DNA of 64,000 bases, taken from contig MDVS01000015.1 in the NCBI GenBank assembly GCA_001940645.1, positions 9,340-73,339 of the forward strand. The letters are read 5' to 3'. Positions 18,262 through 26,161 of this stretch are shown here, one piece after another. A program made the position numbers and the translations under genes. Position 1 is the first letter of the stretch. The number at the start of each line of letters is the position of its first letter. This DNA comes from Candidatus Heimdallarchaeota archaeon LC_3 (GTDB lineage Archaea; Asgardarchaeota; Heimdallarchaeia; Hodarchaeales; LC-3). The notes beneath the pieces were generated by a model. The model made no database searches and had not been told where the DNA came from. It saw only the letters and a program-made list of their open reading frames with translations.

Positions 18262-19683
18262 GTGAAGGTTATGCCAACAGAAGATAATACAGATGTATCG
18301 ACCGTAAAGATGATTCATGAAACATTATTGATGCAAAAGGAATATTTTAAAACGGGAGAGACTTTAGACGTTGAATTTCGCTTAGAACAATTAAAAAAAT
18401 TGAAAAGCGCTTTATACGAAAACGAATCAAAAATTCAAGAAGTTATCTATAATGATATGAAAAAGCCATATTTCGAATTATTTACTACCGAACTTTCTTA
18501 TGTCTACTCCGAGATAAATTTTGCTATCAAAAAATTAAAAAAATGGATCAAAGGAGAAAAATTAAAGACTCCTTTGCCGAATTATAAAGCAAAAACACGT
18601 TTAATTCCTGAACCGTATGGTAATGTATTAATTATTGGTCCTTGGAATTTTCCTTTAATGCTATCAATAAATCCATTTATCGGGGCTATATCAGCAGGTA
18701 ATTGTGTAGTTCTGAAGCCATCTGAGGTTGCTGTACATACTTCTAAGTTTTTAACCAAGCTTATTAATGATACTTTTGATTCTCGTTATGTTTCTGCAAT
18801 ACATGGTGGAATTGATATTTCTCAAGCATTGATAAATGAGTCATGGGATTATATTTTTTTCACAGGCAGTACCAGGGTGGGAAAGATTGTTTATCAAGCA
18901 GCTGCTAAAAATTTGACCCCTGTAACATTAGAATTGGGAGGAAAATCGCCTGTGATTGTAGATAAACGAACATCAATATCAAAAACAGCAGAAGCAATAG
19001 TTTTTGGTAAATATTTTAATGTTGGACAATCCTGTGTTGCTCCTGATTTTTTATACGTTCATACTGAAATAAAAGAGCAACTTCTGGATGCAATAGAAAA
19101 ACGTTTGAAAAAACATTATGGTGATTTAACTAAACCCAATGAACATTTAGCAAGAATAATTAACGAAGATCACTTCAAGAGATTAAAAACTTATTTTGAT
19201 CATGGAAAAATTGTTATAGGGGGATATACTGATCAAAAAGAGCTGTACATATCTCCCACTATTCTTGTTGATATAGATCAGACTAAAATGGTTATGCAAG
19301 AAGAAATTTATGGTCCAGTTTTGCCTGTGTTAGAATATAGTAATGTTGGCCAAGTTATAAACTATTTACAAAATCATGATAAACCTTTAACAATGTATCT
19401 ATTCTCCAATGATAAAGACTTTGTGAAAACTGTTATAAAATACTCATCTTCTGGAAGTGTAGTCGTCAATGATGCAATAGTGCAATTTGTAGACAAAAAT
19501 TTTCCTTTCGGTGGAGTAGGAGCTTCTGGAATTGGATCATATCATGGGTACAAAACTTTTGAAACATTTTCACATTTTAAGGGAGTTATGTTTCGATCAC
19601 GTTTCATTAACTTCTCTAAATTTATTCGTGATCCTCCTTATACTGAATTTAAATTAAAATTGGCAAAACTGCTTTTAAAATAG
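18262..19683 (+). CDS. Aldehyde dehydrogenase, ALDH3-like paralogue
   Basis: A 470-473 residue paralogue of the preceding gene. It shares IGPWNFPL, NCVVLKPSE, FTGSTRVGKIVYQAAAKN, TLELGGKSP (general-base Glu) and VGQSCVAPDF (catalytic Cys), so it should be active. It lacks the extra N-terminal 30 residues and has a shorter basic C-terminal tail than its neighbour. GTG 18262 and ATG 18271 are both possible starts. The two copies are clearly diverged at nucleotide level, so this is an old tandem duplication. Fatty or other hydrophobic aldehydes are the likely substrates by family, not by direct evidence. Confidence 0.93.
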   Translation: MKVMPTEDNTDVSTVKMIHETLLMQKEYFKTGETLDVEFRLEQLKKLKSALYENESKIQEVIYNDMKKPYFELFTTELSYVYSEINFAIKKLKKWIKGEKLKTPLPNYKAKTRLIPEPYGNVLIIGPWNFPLMLSINPFIGAISAGNCVVLKPSEVAVHTSKFLTKLINDTFDSRYVSAIHGGIDISQALINESWDYIFFTGSTRVGKIVYQAAAKNLTPVTLELGGKSPVIVDKRTSISKTAEAIVFGKYFNVGQSCVAPDFLYVHTEIKEQLLDAIEKRLKKHYGDLTKPNEHLARIINEDHFKRLKTYFDHGKIVIGGYTDQKELYISPTILVDIDQTKMVMQEEIYGPVLPVLEYSNVGQVINYLQNHDKPLTMYLFSNDKDFVKTVIKYSSSGSVVVNDAIVQFVDKNFPFGGVGASGIGSYHGYKTFETFSHFKGVMFRSRFINFSKFIRDPPYTEFKLKLAKLLLK

Positions 19684-19812
19684 TCTTTACTGAAGTTTTT
19701 TGTTCATATCATTAAAGTAGGTTTAATTCCAAATCTATTACTTTTATTAGGTTCGCTTAGACTAGATATTTTTAGAAGATTATTTATGAAAAATAAAACC
19801 TGTATTTAAAAG

Positions 19813-20423
19813 ATGAATGTAATGTTCTTTAAGAAAAATAAATATCTTTCAATTACGTTTCTTGTTTTAATAACAATAATCATTGTTTTCTTGTTATCAA
19901 CTGTAGTTTTAGCTGATGATGACGATTTTTTTGGAGAAGAAACGAGGCTTTTTCCTTTAGTCAAAGAAGATCTAGCTAAGGAGTTGGGAATGTAACAGTA
20001 AACCTTCTTATCTTAGGAATGGCTTATGTTGTTGTTAAACGCTTATACATCTATATAAGAAAGTTTGTTAGCAAGGAAAAATATCCAGAGGTTATAGAAT
20101 ATAGTAAAAAGGTATATATGAAATCTAGAAAGCCTCTTTTTTATTTACACCTATCAACTAATCTAGTAGCAACTGGTTTAGGTATTGTTCATGGTTTATC
20201 TGTCGAAGTTGAAAAATTCAATATGTTTCTATCTGGAACGATTGGAGTACTACTTATGGCGATTCTTTCTATTTCTGGATTAATAATGTGGAAAAAATTT
20301 TGGCCATTCTGGTCAAATCGCAAATCGAAAAAACTAGTAAGTGCAATCCATCGCCAATGGTTATTTAGTGCATTATTGGTAATCGTAATTTGGGCCCATT
20401 TATTTGTGTTTTTGGAGAAATAA
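19813..20423 (+). pseudogene. Cytochrome b-like membrane protein split by a frameshift
   Basis: The first frame (ATG 19813) encodes a signal/anchor helix (residues 12-34), then an acidic ADDDDFFGEE segment and KEDLAKELGM before TAA at 19993. A one-base slip at the GGGAA around 19987-19992 continues the protein as NVTVNLLILGMAYVVVKRL, followed by three more helices to 20423. The helices contain paired His residues (YLHLSTN, GIVHGL, AIHRQW, IWAHLF), as in small membrane cytochromes or ferric-reductase/b561-like proteins that hold haem between helices. The two halves make one sensible protein of about 203 residues with four to five helices, so I call one gene broken by a frameshift, or by a sequence error. 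The second half could also be translated alone from ATG 20019. Confidence 0.6.
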
Positions 20424-20808
20424 CTATTTTTTTATTCTCGCAAAAATATCTAATTGATTATTTAACCCAAAGGTAATTCTTGAAGCTCATTTTTTTCCAA
20501 GAACGTTAAGATCGCACAAGAGAGTAATACTTGGTGGATAAATACTCTATAAATAGCTTTTTTATTGTATATCTCTTTGATAATCGGATCTTGATATATT
20601 TAAAGAGGAAATTCTTTCCAAACTTTAAATAATCCAGTAGAAAGTTGAACAATTAAACAACCTGCATTAAAATAAGGACCTAGTATCTTCACAAGTATTA
20701 CATCAAAACTTAACAAGGAAACTATAGGTATAATCTTAAATTCGAAAAAAAGTTATAATATGAAGGTCTAGGTTTTATTTTGCGTTCAAAAAAAAATAGG
20801 TAAATATC
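20424..20808. other. Intergenic region, possible minus-strand relic
   Basis: A 385-bp gap before the acidic-tailed protein gene. It contains a possible decayed minus-strand coding segment (20462-20752) described separately. A TATA-like AT-rich stretch precedes the downstream ATG at 20809. Confidence 0.3.
20462..20752 (-). pseudogene. Possible decayed coding segment, unidentified
   Basis: The minus-strand frame is open for 97 codons apart from one TAA at 20600-20602 and has no ATG near its upstream end. The translation has protein-like stretches such as GPYFNAGCLIVQLSTGLFKV before the stop and IYRVFIHQVLLSCAILTFLE after it, suggesting two hydrophobic helices. I do not recognise a family. In DNA this AT-rich, long accidental open frames are uncommon but not excluded. 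Confidence 0.25.
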
Positions 20809-21948
20809 ATGGATAATGTCGATTATAATATTACAGGATTAACGCACGTAGTAAGGATAGATAAAGACAATAATAAAACATTTTTAAAATTATTACTACA
20901 AGGATCAGTTGTAAGTACCGTAAAGATTAACTCGAAAACGGAAAAAGGTTTTCGACAAGCGTTACAAGAACTAGCTATCAAAGGAGGGATAAACAATTTA
21001 GTAAAAACTTCTATTTTAAACAATACAGCTAAAAAAATTTATCTAGCTAGTTGGAATATTGAAAAAAATGCTAAAATCTCATCACAAACTATCAATACAA
21101 ACATTCCTAGCATATTTACGCAAAAAATAGATAAAATATTAGAGATAGTAAGTCGAAATGAGACAAGATTTAATAATATTGAAGAACGAATACAAAATAT
21201 TGAAGAATCGATATCAAAAATTGCAGGAACGGCATCATTAACAGAACCCGTATCAATATTAGAAAAAAAAGAAATTTTAAAACCAGCAGAACTAACAAAA
21301 TCTACAAAAATAGATGTGGAACCTAAAGATGATTTCGTAATAAACAAAGAAAAAATAATAGAAAAAGAGAAAATAGCAGAAAAACTGTCAAAAACTAATA
21401 TCGAATCAGAATCAATTGTTGAATTAGATTCAACTTTATTATCTGAGCAAGAAGAGATATCAGAATTGGAATCAGAAGTACAGAATGAAATAGGTAAATT
21501 AGAATCAGAATCTAATAAGGAAATAGATCAAACAAAAGAAGAAAATGTTCTAATTGAAGAACCAGAAGAACAATCTACTACATCTAAGGATTTATCGGAA
21601 GACAATCAAAAAATAAAAATAGAATCTCAAGATCCTGAATTAGCAACTGAAACGGATGAATCTGATCACAATATTGATCAGAATATCCAGTCTGATAATC
21701 AATTTGAACCATCTTTTAAACCTGATCAAATTCATAAAAAGGAGTTAGAGCTTACAGCAAATTTACAATCTGAAGAAGCAACAGAACAACATCCAAAACA
21801 AATAACAGATTCTGAATCGATAACTGAAAAAAATAAATCCGTATCCATTCCTGAACTTGAAAAAGAAGAGGAGAATCAGGTAAAAGATCAAAATGGATCA
21901 ATAAATGTAGAAAAGAAAAAAGAAAATTATGAAGATGAAGAATTTTAA
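20809..21948 (+). CDS. Unknown protein with a small N-terminal domain and a long acidic low-complexity tail
   Basis: A 379-residue soluble protein. Residues 1-85 look like a compact alpha/beta domain (THVVRIDKDNNKTFLKLLLQ, then a helix GFRQALQELAIKGG). Residues 95-145 form a probable coiled coil with a regular NNIEERIQNIEESISKI heptad pattern. From about residue 150 to the end the sequence is dominated by Glu, Ser, Lys, Gln and Asp and should be disordered. I do not recognise the family. Its 3' end overlaps the convergent radical SAM gene by four bases. A scaffold or DNA/RNA-binding-antagonist role is only a guess from charge. Confidence 0.65.
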   Translation: MDNVDYNITGLTHVVRIDKDNNKTFLKLLLQGSVVSTVKINSKTEKGFRQALQELAIKGGINNLVKTSILNNTAKKIYLASWNIEKNAKISSQTINTNIPSIFTQKIDKILEIVSRNETRFNNIEERIQNIEESISKIAGTASLTEPVSILEKKEILKPAELTKSTKIDVEPKDDFVINKEKIIEKEKIAEKLSKTNIESESIVELDSTLLSEQEEISELESEVQNEIGKLESESNKEIDQTKEENVLIEEPEEQSTTSKDLSEDNQKIKIESQDPELATETDESDHNIDQNIQSDNQFEPSFKPDQIHKKELELTANLQSEEATEQHPKQITDSESITEKNKSVSIPELEKEEENQVKDQNGSINVEKKKENYEDEEF

Positions 21949-23084
21949 GAGACTTCTTTCCATTTCAAACCTAAATTTTCTACTGTATCCAAAGCTAGTT
22001 GATATTCGCTATTAGTTATCCGTCTATTAATATTATTATACCTCTTATCAAATGGTACTTTATTAGCAGGACGATATTGCCTCATAATATTAACCATCAC
22101 TGTTCCAGACTGGTGTAACTCATTAGCAATCCATTCCAATATGGGTATTGTATCTTCTTCAATTCTTCCAGGCATACAAAGATGTCTAATAATCATTTCT
22201 CCACTCCCCATTTCTACACATCGTTTGAGATTTCTAGTTAGAATTTCTCTATAATTGGATACTTTTGACATTTTTAAAGCGAAAGAATTATCCCAATATT
22301 TGAAATCTGGTAACCAAAAATCAAAAAGATCAACAATTATTTTCAACGATTGTTCTGATAGGTAGTGATTCGAATTCCATAATTGGCAAATATTCTCATT
22401 AAATTTCTGAAAGCTTTCCAAAATTGTGGGTAAATTTGGTGTTGGATCTCCTCCAACATAATTTAAATTTCTTGCTCCTTTATTGAAGAGTTGAGTTTGA
22501 ACCTTTAATAAATTTGTTGACAAGTGCTGAGGATTATTTTTTAATTTTCCCTTATTTGACCATTCTTGAGCTATATCAGCATTTTGGCAAAATACACAAT
22601 TAAATGTACAGCCTTCAAAAAATATTGTTCCTGAAGGTACTAATACTGATTCTTCACCACTATGTAAGAATGCAGAAGCTATTTCACTTTCTTCAGGTAT
22701 CAGACAGTAACCAAATTCACCGTTTAATCTTTCTCTTTCACATAATCTTGCACACAATTTACATGGAGACAACAAGGTAGAAGTTAATCGTATTTTTAGT
22801 TCGAGAAAGCTATTTGAAATTGATAATGGAATTACGTCATGATTATCAGAACGATCATATTCATTAACGAATTTACCAAAATTTTCTTGAATTTTATTAT
22901 GAATAGACCATAATTCATTTTCTGAGAAAACATTTGATAATTCTTCATCAATTGGATAAGCTTTTAATAACAAATATCTCGCGATAGCATTTTTGTTTAA
23001 TAATTCATAATATCTTGGAAAGGTATCGCGTATTTTTTTATTCTTCCAAACCTCCATACTATCCGGTCTGAATAGAGACCACAA
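21945..23084 (-). CDS. Radical SAM protein, PflX/COG1313-like
   Basis: A 379-residue radical SAM enzyme. The cluster-binding motif lies in EGCTFNCVFCQNADIAQ (about residues 154-170; CxxxCxxC with Cys156, Cys160 and Cys163). A preceding Cys-rich segment CRLCERERLNGEFGYC (near residues 108-123) is typical of the pyruvate-formate-lyase-activase-like COG1313 group. YVGGDPTPNL matches the GGEP-type SAM-binding strand, and RHLCMPGR lies in the later barrel. Members are often annotated PflX, but no glycyl-radical enzyme occurs in this window, so the substrate is unknown. Its end overlaps the convergent acidic-tail gene by four bases. Confidence 0.88.
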   Translation of the reverse strand: MWSLFRPDSMEVWKNKKIRDTFPRYYELLNKNAIARYLLLKAYPIDEELSNVFSENELWSIHNKIQENFGKFVNEYDRSDNHDVIPLSISNSFLELKIRLTSTLLSPCKLCARLCERERLNGEFGYCLIPEESEIASAFLHSGEESVLVPSGTIFFEGCTFNCVFCQNADIAQEWSNKGKLKNNPQHLSTNLLKVQTQLFNKGARNLNYVGGDPTPNLPTILESFQKFNENICQLWNSNHYLSEQSLKIIVDLFDFWLPDFKYWDNSFALKMSKVSNYREILTRNLKRCVEMGSGEMIIRHLCMPGRIEEDTIPILEWIANELHQSGTVMVNIMRQYRPANKVPFDKRYNNINRRITNSEYQLALDTVENLGLKWKEVS

Positions 23085-23317
23085 TTGCCATTACCTCACA
23101 TTTGAATTTCTTTTAAAAGTTAGTATTTTACATTTTCTAAGATTATTATACAGTAAGGATATTTATCCAATTTAATATTATACTGATTTTAATTGTAATC
23201 ATATTATTAAATCGATTTCAATTAATAAAATTTATTTTAACCAATTATTATTTCCTAAACAACCATGTTTTTAAATATTAAGAATTCAAATTTAAATGTT
23301 TAATTGGGGTAGGATGC

Positions 23318-26155
23318 TTGAATATAATTCAATCTATCTATGATACAACTGTTATTTTGAAAGATCATATCCTAGCTAGTTATAAATATATTATAATTGC
23401 GTCTATTGGATTGATTATTGCTCTTGGTATACTTTCTTCAAGTATACTTTTTGTTAATACCCAAAAAACTGTTGTATTGGATGATTTATTTGAAGATCGT
23501 CTTGCTAGTTGGAACGTGCAACATAATAGACAACCTGATGAAATCAAGAATACATCATTTAGTAGTATCGTAAATAACACATTCAAAAATTATAATCTAT
23601 TTAACAAAATCGACAAAAATGTTCAATTTAGTAAAGCCAGATATGGATTCTTTTCTTTAATGATGGTCGAAAATAAATCAAATTTACCTTCTAATAGTAA
23701 TATTAGTGTTTCACTTGTCTATGAATTTCCTTATATGAGTCTATTGGAAAAATATACAGTTTCATCATCAAAAATTGTTGAAAATAGTATAAATAATCAA
23801 ACAGCCGTATTGTTTTATAATACCGATAATAAAAATGAAAGCGATTGGTATCCAAGTATTTCACAACATTTTGAAGTAATAATCCCATCAAGATCTAATT
23901 TCTCTCAATCTATTTCAATTAATAATGTAGAAATCACTGGTTTAGTAAAGATAAATTCAAGTGAATTAAAAACGCTAGCCCAAGATAATATAGAAATAGA
24001 ATTAGCCAGTTTTAGCGGAAATATTTTAATCGTCTCAAATATTACAGCTTTTTTTGGAAATCCTGGTTTCAAAGAAACTTCAAATTTTAATAATTTAGAT
24101 GTAAATGATTTTTACTTCTATTTCTTTGATATACACAAGTTCAACGGTTTTGAAATTGATCGTGCTGTTGATAATTTTGAGACTATGGAATTTCAATTAT
24201 GGAATGATCTTTATTTAGCTGGATTCAGAGGTTATTCATTTAGAGATAATGTAATTTTTATATTTAAAAGTGTTGAAGAAATTACAGCGCAACTTTTTAT
24301 TAATGTAGTCCTTTTTGCTTTACCAGTTGTACTTATTGCCATTTTCTTAGCATATTTTTCTTTTGGGCTAATTAGAAAACAGAAATTACAAATATTAGGA
24401 ATCTACCTATCCCGTGGAATATCTAAAACTCAATTTTTTGTATTTATTATCTTTGAAATGATTTTAACGTTAATAATTGGGTTAATTATTGGAATTTTTT
24501 TAAGTATCCCAGTTACTGCTTTTGTTATTCGATCTAGTGGATTTTTGGAATTCGACAGATCTTTGTTTTTATCAGCAGAACTACTAACTGTCGATTTAGT
24601 GCAATTATTAGCTCAATATGGGATTCTACTTGCTTTTGCAATTAATATCCTTCAAATAACTAATTATTTAACATTTTCAATTAAAGATGTTGAAAGAGAA
24701 TCAGTGGAAGAACGTGAAAATCCTTTTTGGAGAAGAAAATATCTAGATATACTATTTTTAGCCTTCGGATTAACATTCTATTTAATAACTGTTTATTCTA
24801 TCAATTTAGGATCAATTCTACCATCTGAATTGATAGCTACCTTTTCTATACCCGCTCCAATTTTTATTATTCTTGGATCTGCGATGTTTATTTCGCGTAT
24901 CTTTCCAATATTAACTAATATATTAGCAACAATTCTCTGGGAAAAAAGAGGATCATTATTTTCTTTCAGTTTAAAAAACATAACCATGAGAAGATATTCT
25001 ACCACTAGAGCATTAATATTGATAGCTCTATCATTTGCATTTATGATTTCTTTTCTTTCATTTCCACATTCTTATATTTCTCATGAAGAAACAACATTGC
25101 AATATCAAATAGGGGCAGATATCAGTATAAGATTAGTTAATGAAGAAATAAATAACACATTTTATGAAGAAACTTTATTTAATTATTCCAATGATATCGT
25201 TTCTTATTCACCAGTTATTACCGCAGATTTTGTTGGTAATTCTATCATGGCAGTGAATACATCTACTTTCAGTAAATCAGCGTGGATGAAGGATTATTTT
25301 ATTGAAGATTTGTCAAAAAGTTTACAAAAATTGAATGAAGGTAACGATAGTCTTATACTCTATAAAGATAATTTGGAAGCATCAAAAAGAGATATTGGGG
25401 ACAAATTTGTTTGGTTTTCAAAATCTGACCTAAACCAGTCCGCATATGTTTTTACTGTTAAAAGTACTTTTAATTATTGGCCAATGTTATTAGAATATAA
25501 AACGCAGTATCCTGGAACTGATCTGTTTGGTGTAATGAGTTTAGAAACTTTTTATAATTTTAAATCTGAATTTGGTAACCAATCTGATGATATAATAACA
25601 AATCAAGAAGCTTATTTATACATTAAGCCGAAAACAAGTCTAAATCAATCTGAATTTCGAGAATCAATGTTAACTCAGAAAGGAATAGGTCCCATTAGAT
25701 TATTTGAAGAAGAATCAAGTGAATTATTTGATAATGCAATGTATTTTACTCTTATTGGTCAAATAAATAACGATATATTTTATACCATAATAATAACTGT
25801 ACTAGTTATCTTAATGTTTGGTTTCATGCAACTTGTTGAACGTTCCAGAGAAATTGCTACAGAAAGATCCTTTGGTATGACCCTTAAACAAAATTTTTCC
25901 TTAATATTTTTTGAAATACTCTGGATATTGATCATAGGGATATTTTCTGGAGTAATATTGGGATATTTTTTCAGTTCACTTTTTTTGTTAGGAGTGACTT
26001 TAGGCATAGGATTCCCTCCATTCATTATGATTTATCCGATATCACTTATTTTTAGTTTTATTCTGTTATTACTGATATTATCAATCGTATTCAGTTTAAT
26101 TCCAGCATATGTTAGTACAAAAATTGATATAACAAAATTATTGAGGGTGGAATGA
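23318..26155 (+). CDS. ABC transporter permease, FtsX/MacB type, first paralogue
   Basis: A 945-residue permease. One helix at about residues 23-45 precedes a 270-residue extracytoplasmic domain, then three helices of an FtsX core (about 330-450), two more around 480-530, a second external domain (about 580-790) and three C-terminal helices ending in PAYVSTKIDITKLLRVE. This duplicated FtsX layout is that of LolC/E and MacB-like mechanotransmission systems. The start is TTG at 23318, supported by GGGGTAGG five bases upstream and by lack of a nearer ATG in frame; a TATA-like TTTTTAAATATT lies at about 23269-23280. It opens a four-gene operon: the next permease begins six bases after its stop. 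Confidence 0.88.
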   Translation: MNIIQSIYDTTVILKDHILASYKYIIIASIGLIIALGILSSSILFVNTQKTVVLDDLFEDRLASWNVQHNRQPDEIKNTSFSSIVNNTFKNYNLFNKIDKNVQFSKARYGFFSLMMVENKSNLPSNSNISVSLVYEFPYMSLLEKYTVSSSKIVENSINNQTAVLFYNTDNKNESDWYPSISQHFEVIIPSRSNFSQSISINNVEITGLVKINSSELKTLAQDNIEIELASFSGNILIVSNITAFFGNPGFKETSNFNNLDVNDFYFYFFDIHKFNGFEIDRAVDNFETMEFQLWNDLYLAGFRGYSFRDNVIFIFKSVEEITAQLFINVVLFALPVVLIAIFLAYFSFGLIRKQKLQILGIYLSRGISKTQFFVFIIFEMILTLIIGLIIGIFLSIPVTAFVIRSSGFLEFDRSLFLSAELLTVDLVQLLAQYGILLAFAINILQITNYLTFSIKDVERESVEERENPFWRRKYLDILFLAFGLTFYLITVYSINLGSILPSELIATFSIPAPIFIILGSAMFISRIFPILTNILATILWEKRGSLFSFSLKNITMRRYSTTRALILIALSFAFMISFLSFPHSYISHEETTLQYQIGADISIRLVNEEINNTFYEETLFNYSNDIVSYSPVITADFVGNSIMAVNTSTFSKSAWMKDYFIEDLSKSLQKLNEGNDSLILYKDNLEASKRDIGDKFVWFSKSDLNQSAYVFTVKSTFNYWPMLLEYKTQYPGTDLFGVMSLETFYNFKSEFGNQSDDIITNQEAYLYIKPKTSLNQSEFRESMLTQKGIGPIRLFEEESSELFDNAMYFTLIGQINNDIFYTIIITVLVILMFGFMQLVERSREIATERSFGMTLKQNFSLIFFEILWILIIGIFSGVILGYFFSSLFLLGVTLGIGFPPFIMIYPISLIFSFILLLLILSIVFSLIPAYVSTKIDITKLLRVE

Positions 26156-26161
26156 AAAAAT

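Noticed and set aside
16521..19683. Recent duplication or assembly duplication of the two aldehyde dehydrogenase genes
   Set aside because: The copies differ throughout at nucleotide and protein level and have different N-terminal lengths, so they are old paralogues.
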